Positions 1 to 8,034 of a stretch of DNA of 64,000 nt are shown here, piece after piece. A program made the translations under genes and the position numbers. The stretch lies in the NCBI RefSeq assembly GCF_030160655.1, contig NZ_BSOT01000019.1, positions 1 through 64,000 on the forward strand. The letters run 5' to 3'. The notes under the pieces are model-generated. The model saw only the letters and a list, made by a program, of their open reading frames with translations, ran no database searches and had not been told where the DNA came from. The stretch is from Agaribacter marinus (lineage in GTDB: Bacteria > Pseudomonadota > Gammaproteobacteria > Enterobacterales > Alteromonadaceae). The first letter of the stretch is position 1, and each line of letters starts with the position of its first letter.

Positions 1-221
1 TGTTTTTTACCTACAAGCACTTGCGTTGCAAGTGGTCGTGATAATGTGCGTAAACGTCGAAGTGAATTCGACTGACACATTATGCCCTCGCTAAAGGGGG
101 AGGTTGAAGAAGGTGAAGTGTGTAATGACATGCTAACGAAGATATTAAAGACGATAGAGTTGTGACTCTGTTGGATGTATTGATTACCAGCTTTCTGAAT
201 AGTTAAAGACATACCAGTTTA
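1..221 (+). other. 23S-5S rRNA spacer with processing-type hairpins
   Basis: This stretch precedes the 5S gene and contains no recognisable 23S 3' end, so the 23S gene probably lies just outside the window. It holds a perfect 7-bp hairpin at 18-34 (CACTTGC-GTT-GCAAGTG). A nested structure follows at 41-83, with outer arms ATAATGTG/CACATTAT and inner arms GTCGAA/TTCGAC. Such stems fit rRNA precursor processing. The operon assignment is inferred from the adjacent 5S gene. Confidence 0.6.
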
Positions 222-341
222 TGTCTGGCGACCATAGCGATACGGTCCCACCTGATCCCATCTCGAACTCAGTAGTGAAACGTATTAGCGGCGATGGTAG
301 TGTGGGGATTCCCCATGTGAGAGTAGCACATCGCCAGACTC
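222..341 (+). rRNA. rrf: 5S ribosomal RNA
   Basis: The 120-nt segment has the hallmark core of bacterial 5S rRNA (CGATACGGTCCCACCTGATC, then CCATCTCGAACTCAG). Its termini TGTCTGGCG and CGCCAGACT pair to form helix I. It is the last gene of an rRNA operon running into the window and is closed by an intrinsic terminator 25 bases later. The exact ends are accurate to about two bases. A 66-codon open frame over it is coincidental. Confidence 0.95.
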
Positions 342-365
342 CTAATTCTCTGAGAAGAGACAGAA

Positions 366-390
366 ACCCGCACGTGCTGCGGGTTTTTTT
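366..390 (+). terminator. Intrinsic terminator of the rRNA operon
   Basis: A GC-rich stem ACCCGCA/TGCGGGT with a 5-nt loop runs straight into a tract of seven T. It lies 25 bases after the 5S gene and ends the rRNA transcript. Confidence 0.9.
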
Positions 391-467
391 ATGCCTGCGT
401 TTTATGAGTATGATAAAGTGACACTGTATTGCAAACTTTTCATATCACAAAGTTTGTCGTGTAAGAG

Positions 468-797
468 TTACTTAATACTTTCTACTAAAATGTCATCAAG
501 TAGCATTTTAACCAAAGAATCACGTTTTGTAGTTTTTAACATAAATTGTAGCTCACTGCGATTTAGTAGTGGATTACCCTTCCAATTAAAAGCGTCATCA
601 CCTATCAAACTAATTAATGCTACTCTATTCCTATTGTTGGTCGGCTCGTTTATGATAATAATACCACTAGGATTTAATTGATATGACCAGCTATAGCTGA
701 AACCTTCAAAGTCTTCATATACTGTTGGTCTTTCTGCAAGTGTAGTATGGGTAAATACTGCAACTAGTATTGTGGCAACTATCTGCGCGTGTGACAT
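468..797 (-). pseudogene. Truncated polysaccharide-lyase-like secreted protein
   Basis: The 109-codon frame starts with a plausible signal peptide (about residues 1-21, ending TTLA-ER). The next part reads like the beginning of the heparin/alginate-lyase-like jelly-roll family: a YEDFEGF opening, a run of beta residues with NEPTNNRNRVAL, and an NRSEL motif near residue 80. Family members run past 200 residues, whereas this frame stops soon after NRSEL with an unrelated lysine-rich tail. Only about 80 bases separate its end from the rRNA terminator, so no room remains for the rest. No convincing ribosome-binding site precedes the ATG. I read it as a 5' fragment left by a deletion next to the rRNA operon. 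A genuine short secreted protein is the alternative. Confidence 0.4.
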
Positions 798-936
798 AAT
801 CTAAAGCCCATATTTAATGAACAATTTGTGTTGGACTAGTATATGGCTATATAGTAGTTGTATGTTTAAAAGTAAAAACTTAGACTATAAACACAACAAA
901 CGAAGATACATATATCTTTGGCAGCTACAGTAATCT

Positions 937-2727
937 ATGAAGTATTCAAAATCCAATATTACGTCCATCGTTACACTCTTTTTCATATCTTCCTCAATAA
1001 GCTTAGAAGTCGCGGCTCGTGAGGAAATAGAACAATTTATCGAGGATGTGAGTGCTCCTACATATGATTGCCCTGAACCCAAGCTTATACCGAAGTTGCT
1101 TGAATATTTAACATCGAATGAACTAAGTGAAGAGCAAAACATTCTTTTAACCATTGAAAGGACGCAACATGAAATTTGTATCGGGAAAACAAAAGAAGCT
1201 GAAGATGAATTGGCGGATATTATTGCGTTACCAAATATTGATAAGACTTCGGCGTATTTTGCAGAAGCAGTATATTTATTAGGTTTCGTTAAGGATCTAC
1301 ACAATGATCATGAGCGTTGCAAAATATATAACCGCGCGATTAAGTTATCTGAAGACAAGTTTAATGATGTGAATGTAAGTGCTAGTTCAGGTTATGTCAC
1401 TGAATGCGAGAATTTTTCACTTCAGCAACAATTGTCTCAGATATATTCGTTGTTAGACGAGAATAGTAAAGGAAATGACCGGGGCCTATTGGCACACATA
1501 TACAATAACCTAGGCCTTATTTATAGCCGTCATAGACTAGATTTTTTGGCTGCGGAGCAATATTTAAAGGCTCACAAGCTGGCAGGTGACATATACAAAG
1601 GTAGTAATCGTTTATCGTTGTTAACAAGTGCTCTAACGGCCTTAATTACGATAGAAGAGTTTGACCGAGTTGAAGCGCTTTTTTTAGAATATGAGGAAAT
1701 AAATAAAGATGTAAATACTGGCTTTACTAATTTTATTTACCTAATGCAAAAGAGTCGTATGTATACTCGACAAAAAAAGTACGATGAGTTACGAGAAATA
1801 ATAGCTAAATGGCGACTGGTTGACCCTGAAATAACCAACAAAGTATGGAATATGTATTTCGGGTGGTATGAAACAGTCTTGTGTATACATGACAATAATA
1901 CAGAGTGTGTAAAAAACTTCTTTTCTGATCCAGAGTATAAAGCTAGCAGAGATGTCATGAATAACAGCAATAGCGTCGAATGGGTGACTTTCAAAATTAG
2001 AGCGTTATTTTTCCTTAATGAAATTGATGCGGCACGTGAAGCAGTTGAGAAACATATTAGAATTGAAAAGATACTAAAAGCAAAATCTAACAGAATTGCA
2101 AAGTCTTTAAACATAGCTGATTTATATACGAAGATTGAGGAATTGGAATCAAAAGTTGAGTTAGAAAGTAAGGTTGTTCGATACTTTAGTTATTTATTTG
2201 TAATGTTAGTTGTAGTTATTCCATTTGCAATCTATTTCTGGGCAAAACAAAGAGCAAAAAGACAATTGGAAATAGATCCAATTACTGGTTTATTTAGCCC
2301 AGAAGCGGTTATTAACAAGACTGCAAAGCTGCATGCGCCAAGTCAGTCTAAAGTCCATGCTTTAGCTATTTTCGATCTAGCTAACTTTAGAGATTTAAAC
2401 CGATTAATAGGCGCAAGTAAGGGAGATTTGATCCTCAGAGAAGTTGCACAGACTTTAGCTACTGTCACGCGTTCTCACGATATTTTAGGCAGACTATCAC
2501 CAGAACAGTTTTTAGTTTGCTTAACAGATATAGAGGAAGCGACGGCTAAGTCATTTTTAGAGCGTGTTAGAAAAGCCTTGGAAAGGACTTTCCTTGGCGG
2601 GCAACATGGAATAGACGCAAACTTACAATCTAGTATGAGTATATTTATTACCAGTGAAAAATTCGAAGATGTTAAGTCGATTTTAGATGATATGGTTTCA
2701 TCTTTGAATGTAAAACCAATTGCTTAA
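937..2727 (+). CDS. Periplasmic TPR-like sensor with degenerate GGDEF domain
   Basis: This 596-residue protein has an N-terminal signal/anchor segment (about 8-27) and a long helical region (30-400) with TPR-like repeats (for example the YNNLGLIYSRH stretch). A transmembrane helix follows near 411-433, then a cytoplasmic GGDEF fold (445-596). The GGDEF fold is clear (DPITGLF, FDLANFRDLN, ASKGDLIL), but the catalytic signature is SPEQF at 521-525 instead of GG[DE]EF, so cyclase activity is unlikely. The RxxD motif of the product-inhibition I-site is kept as RSHD (512-515), in the right register. The protein may therefore bind c-di-GMP rather than make it; that is inference. It stands alone between the rRNA end and tRNA-Leu, with no partner gene. 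Confidence 0.8.
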   Translation: MKYSKSNITSIVTLFFISSSISLEVAAREEIEQFIEDVSAPTYDCPEPKLIPKLLEYLTSNELSEEQNILLTIERTQHEICIGKTKEAEDELADIIALPNIDKTSAYFAEAVYLLGFVKDLHNDHERCKIYNRAIKLSEDKFNDVNVSASSGYVTECENFSLQQQLSQIYSLLDENSKGNDRGLLAHIYNNLGLIYSRHRLDFLAAEQYLKAHKLAGDIYKGSNRLSLLTSALTALITIEEFDRVEALFLEYEEINKDVNTGFTNFIYLMQKSRMYTRQKKYDELREIIAKWRLVDPEITNKVWNMYFGWYETVLCIHDNNTECVKNFFSDPEYKASRDVMNNSNSVEWVTFKIRALFFLNEIDAAREAVEKHIRIEKILKAKSNRIAKSLNIADLYTKIEELESKVELESKVVRYFSYLFVMLVVVIPFAIYFWAKQRAKRQLEIDPITGLFSPEAVINKTAKLHAPSQSKVHALAIFDLANFRDLNRLIGASKGDLILREVAQTLATVTRSHDILGRLSPEQFLVCLTDIEEATAKSFLERVRKALERTFLGGQHGIDANLQSSMSIFITSEKFEDVKSILDDMVSSLNVKPIA

Positions 2728-2812
2728 ATTAGATGAAGAGAGATTAGGTCAAATAGTTTAACTGACGCATGCTGATATCTGACTATGGGCAAAGATTAAA
2801 CCTTACAAAAAA

Positions 2813-2899
2813 TGGTACCAGAGGCCGGACTTGAACCGGCACACCCTTGCGGGCGGTGGATTTTGAATCCACTGCGTCTACCAATTCCGCCACTCTGGC
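2813..2899 (-). tRNA. tRNA-Leu (anticodon CAA)
   Basis: On the minus strand an 87-nt cloverleaf runs from GCCAGAG to CTCTGGT-A-CCA, with the CCA end encoded. The anticodon stem GTGGA/TCCAC encloses the loop TTCAAAA, giving CAA, which reads the UUG leucine codon. The long variable arm (about CGCCCGCAAGGGTG) is typical of the leucine class, and the T-arm GGTTCAAGTCC is standard. The gene stands alone, with its own promoter upstream. Confidence 0.95.
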
Positions 2900-2931
2900 T
2901 TTGGTAACCATGCTTTTGCAAAGTGGGCAGA

Positions 2932-2959
2932 ATTATAAAGAGATATTACTTCGGTTCAA
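2932..2959 (-). promoter_or_regulatory. Sigma-70 promoter of tRNA-Leu
   Basis: Read on the minus strand, TTGAAC (2959-2954) and a perfect TATAAT (2937-2932) are separated by 16 bases. The expected start near 2925 is about 25 bases upstream of the mature tRNA end, a normal 5' leader. The rest of the gap to 3116 holds nothing I recognise. Confidence 0.7.
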
Positions 2960-3116
2960 GTAGTTTTTGTCAAATTATGAAATTAATTAGCAAATTGATT
3001 TAAATATCAACAATTAAGTAAGGTCTGAGCAAAAGCTACACGATAATGTTTTAAGAAAAAGTTCTAGCTTGTACATTCTGATATACTAAAAAAAAAGACA
3101 TTGAATATGCATTACT

Positions 3117-3626
3117 ATGAGTACTTCTTCCAATAATATCGCTCAACGCGCAGGCTTTTTTAGACGGTTAGCGGCAATGATATATGACTGCTTAATTGCG
3201 GTAGCGATAGCGATGCTTTCTGGTTTGGTAATAGTGACATTTTTAGTTGTACTGTTTGAACAAAACATTATTGCTAATCATGGTTATCAACATGCCAATG
3301 AATTTCTCCAACAATCATTATTATATAAAATAGTTGTGCAAGGCTGGGTGTTACTTTGGGTCTCAGTTTTTTTCCTATGGTTTTGGAAGAATGGTGGCCA
3401 AACACTCGGCATGAGAGCGTGGCGTCTTCGTATCTACACACTGGATGAAAATCAACATATGGGCTATGGTCGCTTATTTATCCGCTTGGTTGCGTCGCTT
3501 TGTGGTTTAGGGACCCTATTAGTGCTGTTTGATTTTAAGAATAAACAATCCTTGCAAGACCGAATTGTAGGTACCGAGATGCTACTGTTAAGTAAGGACG
3601 AAAATCATCATAAAAGTTGGAGATAG
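3117..3626 (+). CDS. RDD-family membrane protein
   Basis: This 169-residue inner-membrane protein belongs to the RDD family. Its N-terminal RAGFFRRLAAMIYD motif contains the arginine and the following aspartate that name the family. Three hydrophobic segments follow (about 22-45, 68-92 and 120-138), with the typical GQTLGMRAWRLRI motif between the second and third. The function of this short gammaproteobacterial branch is not settled; some RDD proteins have been linked to ion exchange. The gene is convergent with lptG, 45 bases away, with no obvious terminator between them. Confidence 0.8.
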   Translation: MSTSSNNIAQRAGFFRRLAAMIYDCLIAVAIAMLSGLVIVTFLVVLFEQNIIANHGYQHANEFLQQSLLYKIVVQGWVLLWVSVFFLWFWKNGGQTLGMRAWRLRIYTLDENQHMGYGRLFIRLVASLCGLGTLLVLFDFKNKQSLQDRIVGTEMLLLSKDENHHKSWR

Positions 3627-3671
3627 TATTAATAGTACTTCATTTGCCTATTAATGACGCTAACAATTACC

Positions 3672-4733
3672 TTACCTTTTCAATAGGTAACCTGCGACGC
3701 CTGCAAATACTACGCTTGGCAATATCGCACCTAGTAGCGGTGGTAGCTGAAATACTAAACTTACCTGACCAAATACCTCATTGCTGATGAAAAAAGAGAA
3801 GCCGGCAAGTACTCCCATTATTATTCGTGCGCCCATGGTCACGCTCCTCAAAGGGCCGAAAATAAATGACATTGCTAGTAATAACATTACGATAACTGAA
3901 ACGGGTTGTGTTACCTTTCGCCAAAAGGCTAGCTCATAGCGTGAAGAGTCTTGTTGATTATTTTCCAAATAGGAAACATATTCAAACAGCCCTTGTATTG
4001 ATAGTGCTTCGGGTTTTACTGCCTCTATGCCAAGCCGGTCGGGTGTAAGACTACTCAGCCATAAAAAACTGCCTGTTTGTTGCGTATTTATTTTATTTTG
4101 ACCAAAATTAAGTGAAGTGAGTTCGCTTAACATCCAACCAGTTTCAACGTATTTCGCATGTTTGGCTGCTAGAATTTCTTCAATTGTTAAGTCGTCGTTA
4201 AAGACATATATTTTTATGTTTTGTAGATTGTTTTGGTCAATGACATCAGAAATACTGACAAAATTATTCCCGTCTTTTGCCCAGGTGACGCTGTCAGATG
4301 ACAGTATACTGCCGCCAGATAAGGCCTGCGTTCGAATTTCTTTGGCTTTGCTCTCACTTTGAGGCGTCACATATTCGCCGATTGCCATTATTGCAATAAT
4401 GATGACTACGATAGATTTTGTGGCCGACACCGTAATTTGTGATCTACTCATTCCGGCGGATTGCATAACTACCAATTCACTACTTTGCGCCAATATTCCC
4501 ATTCCGATAAGTGCACCCAGTAGTGTAGCCATTGGTAGAAATAATTCGATTTCACGAGGTAGGCTCAATAGAACATAGAGCGCGGCTACCGTCATGTCGT
4601 AGTCTCCTTGTCCAACACGCCTAAGCTGTTCAACAAATTTTATTAATGCGCTTAATCCGATTAGTACCGAGAGTGTAATCGTAGTCGTACTCAATAGGGT
4701 TCTGGCAATATATATGTCGAGAATTTTAAGCAT
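3672..4733 (-). CDS. lptG: LPS export ABC transporter permease LptG
   Basis: The 353-residue protein is one of the two inner-membrane permeases of the LptB2FG complex, which extracts lipopolysaccharide from the inner membrane and passes it to LptC. It has the YjgP/YjgQ layout: helices at the N terminus (ending in a PREIELFLPMATLLGALIGMG segment), a central periplasmic beta-jellyroll region and three C-terminal helices. The ATG overlaps the end of lptF by 8 bases and has a good AGGAG site at 5-base spacing inside lptF, which suggests coupled translation. The partner genes lptB, lptA and lptC are at 34-36 kb. Confidence 0.93.
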   Translation of the reverse strand: MLKILDIYIARTLLSTTTITLSVLIGLSALIKFVEQLRRVGQGDYDMTVAALYVLLSLPREIELFLPMATLLGALIGMGILAQSSELVVMQSAGMSRSQITVSATKSIVVIIIAIMAIGEYVTPQSESKAKEIRTQALSGGSILSSDSVTWAKDGNNFVSISDVIDQNNLQNIKIYVFNDDLTIEEILAAKHAKYVETGWMLSELTSLNFGQNKINTQQTGSFLWLSSLTPDRLGIEAVKPEALSIQGLFEYVSYLENNQQDSSRYELAFWRKVTQPVSVIVMLLLAMSFIFGPLRSVTMGARIIMGVLAGFSFFISNEVFGQVSLVFQLPPLLGAILPSVVFAGVAGYLLKR

Positions 4734-5823
4734 CGTGTCTCCTTAAAAATAGCCGTCTAATATATGCCCCAGTTTTTCGATCTCTTGCAATTAAACCAAT
4801 CCCTACCAAGAGCATTACTAAGTGAACCCACCACAAACCAATGACTGACGGTATCTTACCATCCTCCATTAAGCGGCGTGATGCCAGTAAAAGTAAGAAG
4901 TAACCTAAGTATAGTAGTAATGCAGGCAGCATTTTCCCAAAGCGCCCTTGTCTCGGATCTACTGCAGACATAGGCACGGCAATCATTACCAATAAAGGCA
5001 GGCTTAATGGAATAGCTAATCGCCACTGAAATTCGGCAGAGGCTTCTATGCCATCAATTTGCCATAGCTCAGAAGTACTTATTGCTGATAATTTTTTGCG
5101 TTGTTGCTCGTTTTCACCTTCGGTCACGACAATTGAATACTCGTCGAAATTGACAATGTGATAGTCACTTTCATGCATACCACCTTGATATTGCGTTCCA
5201 GCTGACAGCACTAATTTTTGTTCGCCGGATGGGCCTTCTTCTATGTTGCCCTTTTGAGAGTATATAATCTGATGTTCATCTGAGTCTTTTCTTTGTTGAG
5301 ATAGAAATACTTTTTTAAGTTCGCCGTTACTGACTTCATGCGCAAAAATAACGGCATTATTGTCCCCGGTTTCTTGAAAACGACCAGGGATAAGTGCTGC
5401 TATACCTGATTTAGCTGCGGCGTCTTCTTTTAATTGGTACTCTTTTTCTAATGCTAGAGGAGAAAGATAAAGGGTGACACTAGCGGTCGCGATAGCGATT
5501 AGCAATGAAAAAACTAAGGTAACCCGAGTGATATACCACTCGCTGACACCACATGCTTTTAAAACAGTAATTTCACTTTCAACGTACATTCTGCCATGGG
5601 CTAACATTACACCTAGAAAGAGGCTTATAGGCAGCACTAGACTAGCTAATACTGGCGAATACAAGGTAATAAAGCCAAGCACTAAATCTGCCGGGACATT
5701 TCCGTCTGTAGCATCTCCCAATATACGCACGAAGCGAAGGGTGATAAAAATAGACATCAAAATGAAAAATACGGCGATTTGCGATTTGAAGGTTTCACGC
5801 AATAGATACTTAAAAATCAACAT
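4726..5823 (-). CDS. lptF: LPS export ABC transporter permease LptF
   Basis: The 365-residue permease is the LptG partner in the lipopolysaccharide extractor. The family signatures are at the start (MLIFKYLLRETFKS) and in the LPISLFLGVMLAHGRMYVESE coupling region that contacts LptB. A periplasmic domain of about 190 residues follows, then three helices and a basic C-terminal tail. It is the first gene of lptFG and is divergent from pepA across a 227-base gap that must hold both promoters. The same arrangement is found in E. coli. Confidence 0.93.
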   Translation of the reverse strand: MLIFKYLLRETFKSQIAVFFILMSIFITLRFVRILGDATDGNVPADLVLGFITLYSPVLASLVLPISLFLGVMLAHGRMYVESEITVLKACGVSEWYITRVTLVFSLLIAIATASVTLYLSPLALEKEYQLKEDAAAKSGIAALIPGRFQETGDNNAVIFAHEVSNGELKKVFLSQQRKDSDEHQIIYSQKGNIEEGPSGEQKLVLSAGTQYQGGMHESDYHIVNFDEYSIVVTEGENEQQRKKLSAISTSELWQIDGIEASAEFQWRLAIPLSLPLLVMIAVPMSAVDPRQGRFGKMLPALLLYLGYFLLLLASRRLMEDGKIPSVIGLWWVHLVMLLVGIGLIARDRKTGAYIRRLFLRRHDA

Positions 5824-6050
5824 TTAAATTTTTTTCTTTTCCACAAAAATGGGTTTTTTGGTGGCAAGGCGCACATATTGCGTTAAACTTAGCATTTTTA
5901 GCACTTATGTATGTGAGCACGCTATATTCCACAAAGTTTAGCATAAAGGTATCCAACTGTTATACATAGTTTTGGCCCTAGCTCCGAGCAATTGTTCTTA
6001 CGTAGATAAAAATAATAAATGAAACCACTTCATCCAATAAAGGGGATAGC

Positions 6051-7556
6051 ATGGAATTTGGAGTAAAAAGCGGCAGTCCAGAAAAACAACGTAGCGCTTG
6101 TATTGTTGTAGGTGTGTTTGAACCTAGACGGTTAACTCCGGTAGCTGAGCAGCTTGATCTTGTGAGCGATGGATATATTAGTAATCTTATCCGTCGCGGT
6201 GATCTTGAAGGTAAAGCAGGCCAAATGTTGCTATTACATCATATTCCCAATGTCTTGAGTGAGCGAGTATTACTCGTTGGTTGTGGCAAAGAGCGTGAGC
6301 TTAATGAGAGACAATACAAACAAATCGTAGCCAAAACCATAAAAACCCTGAATGAAACGGGTTCTATGGAGGCAGTAAATTTTTTGACTGAGTTGCATGT
6401 TAAAGGGCGTGATACTTATTGGAAAGTAAGGCAAGCTGTCGAAGCTGCAAATGAGTCCGTTTATACCTTTTTGCAGCTTAAGACAAAGAAGGGTGAACCG
6501 CGTCGACCGTTACGTAAGATGATTTTTAATGTACCGACACGTAAAGAACTCACTGTAGGCGAGAAGGCGATTGAGCACGCTCAAGCGATAAGCCGAGGTG
6601 TTAAAGCCTGTAAAGATGTGGCGAATATGCCGCCAAATATTTGTAATCCACAATATCTAAATAAGTTAGCTTCAGAGTTAGTTAGCGAATTTGACAGTCT
6701 TTCGCTTGAAACAGTCAACGAGGAAAAAATGACTGAGCTAGGGATGAACAGTTATTTGGCGGTTGGCCGAGGCTCCGAAAATGAATCCATGATGAGTGTT
6801 ATTCATCATACTGGTGGCCTCTCTAGTCAAGCACCAGTTGTGTTAGTTGGTAAAGGATTAACCTTTGATTCTGGTGGTATTTCGATTAAGCCTAGCGACG
6901 CCATGGACGAGATGAAATATGATATGGGTGGCGCAGCAGGCGTCTTGGGTGTAATGCACGCGATTGCCGCACTAAATATACCCATCAATGTTATTGGGGT
7001 TCTTGCCGGTTGTGAAAATATGCCTGACGGAAAGGCTTATCGTCCTGGTGATATTTTAACGACAATGTCTGGGCAAACCGTGGAAGTATTAAATACTGAT
7101 GCTGAAGGTCGACTAGTGCTATGTGATGCTTTGACCTTTGTAGAAAAATATAAGCCCGATACAGTGATTGACGTTGCGACACTTACTGGCGCTTGTGTAA
7201 TAGCCTTAGGTAAACATGCAACGGCGGTTCTTAGTAGCCATAATCCACTTGCGCACGATATTGTCAATGCATCAGAACAAAGTTCTGATAGAGCATGGCG
7301 TTTACCGTTATGGGATGATTATCAAGAGCAAATCGAAAGTCCTTTTGCTGATATGGCAAATATAGGTGGCAGACCTGCAGGTACAATTACTGCTGCGTGT
7401 TTTTTGTCACGTTTCACTAAGAAGTACAATTGGGCACATTTAGATATCGCTGGTACCGCTTGGGTGAGTGGAGCTAATAAGGGGGCTACCGGGAGGCCTG
7501 TTCCAATGCTCACTCAATATCTAATGAATAAGTCAATGGCCGCTACAGAAGATTAA
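6051..7556 (+). CDS. pepA: Leucyl aminopeptidase PepA (M17 family)
   Basis: The 501-residue cytosolic aminopeptidase removes N-terminal residues from peptides. In enteric bacteria it also binds DNA in Xer recombination and carAB regulation. The dizinc site is complete: K268 and D273 in [12 protein letters not shown]291 in KYDMGG, D350 and E352 in NTDAEGRL, with R354 next to them. The length is normal for the family. A GGGGAT ribosome-binding site (AAAGGGGATAGC) sits just before the ATG. The gene heads the pepA-holC-valS block, with holC only 3 bases downstream. Confidence 0.96.
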   Translation: MEFGVKSGSPEKQRSACIVVGVFEPRRLTPVAEQLDLVSDGYISNLIRRGDLEGKAGQMLLLHHIPNVLSERVLLVGCGKERELNERQYKQIVAKTIKTLNETGSMEAVNFLTELHVKGRDTYWKVRQAVEAANESVYTFLQLKTKKGEPRRPLRKMIFNVPTRKELTVGEKAIEHAQAISRGVKACKDVANMPPNICNPQYLNKLASELVSEFDSLSLETVNEEKMTELGMNSYLAVGRGSENESMMSVIHHTGGLSSQAPVVLVGKGLTFDSGGISIKPSDAMDEMKYDMGGAAGVLGVMHAIAALNIPINVIGVLAGCENMPDGKAYRPGDILTTMSGQTVEVLNTDAEGRLVLCDALTFVEKYKPDTVIDVATLTGACVIALGKHATAVLSSHNPLAHDIVNASEQSSDRAWRLPLWDDYQEQIESPFADMANIGGRPAGTITAACFLSRFTKKYNWAHLDIAGTAWVSGANKGATGRPVPMLTQYLMNKSMAATED

Positions 7557-7559
7557 TAT

Positions 7560-8018
7560 ATGCCCTCACAGGTTATTTTTCACGAATTAGATGCCTCTGT
7601 TGATGATGCTGCCGCAATTTTATCGTTGGCGATAGCGCTTATTGAACAAGGTTTCGATGCCAAAAGATATACTACTGTAGTTTGTGCTGATAAAGCACAA
7701 GCTGAAGCTGTTGATGAATTACTGTGGCAAAACCCGGCAGACAGATTCATTCCTCATGCGCTATATGGTGAAGGCGATGATAAACCGGTACCTGTAGAAA
7801 TAATATGGCAACAAGCGTTGTCTTCCGGGGGAAAAATTAGAAATCGCAGATTAATAGTGAATATGTCGATGGAAATGATTGAAAACTTCCATCAAATTGA
7901 ATGTATACATGATTTTGTGCCAAGTGATACGACAGAAAAAGCCAACGCTAGGGCGCGTTATGCAAATTATAAAAATGCACAATGCAACATGTCGTTTAAC
8001 AAAGCAAAATCTAATTAA
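7560..8018 (+). CDS. holC: DNA polymerase III subunit chi
   Basis: This 152-residue protein matches the HolC family, which links the clamp loader (through psi) to single-strand-binding protein on the lagging strand. Visible signatures are the C-terminal-half motif RRLIVNMSMEMIENF and the central LLWQNPADRFIPHAL stretch. It follows pepA by 3 bases and precedes valS by 16, an order conserved across gammaproteobacteria that supports the call. A later segment (VPSDTTEKANARARYANYK) matches the usual C-terminal helix. Confidence 0.92.
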   Translation: MPSQVIFHELDASVDDAAAILSLAIALIEQGFDAKRYTTVVCADKAQAEAVDELLWQNPADRFIPHALYGEGDDKPVPVEIIWQQALSSGGKIRNRRLIVNMSMEMIENFHQIECIHDFVPSDTTEKANARARYANYKNAQCNMSFNKAKSN

Positions 8019-8034
8019 GTAAGAGATGTAGTTA

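Noticed and set aside
221-421. 66-codon open frame over the 5S gene and its terminator
   Set aside because: It is fully explained by 5S rRNA sequence and has no ribosome-binding site.
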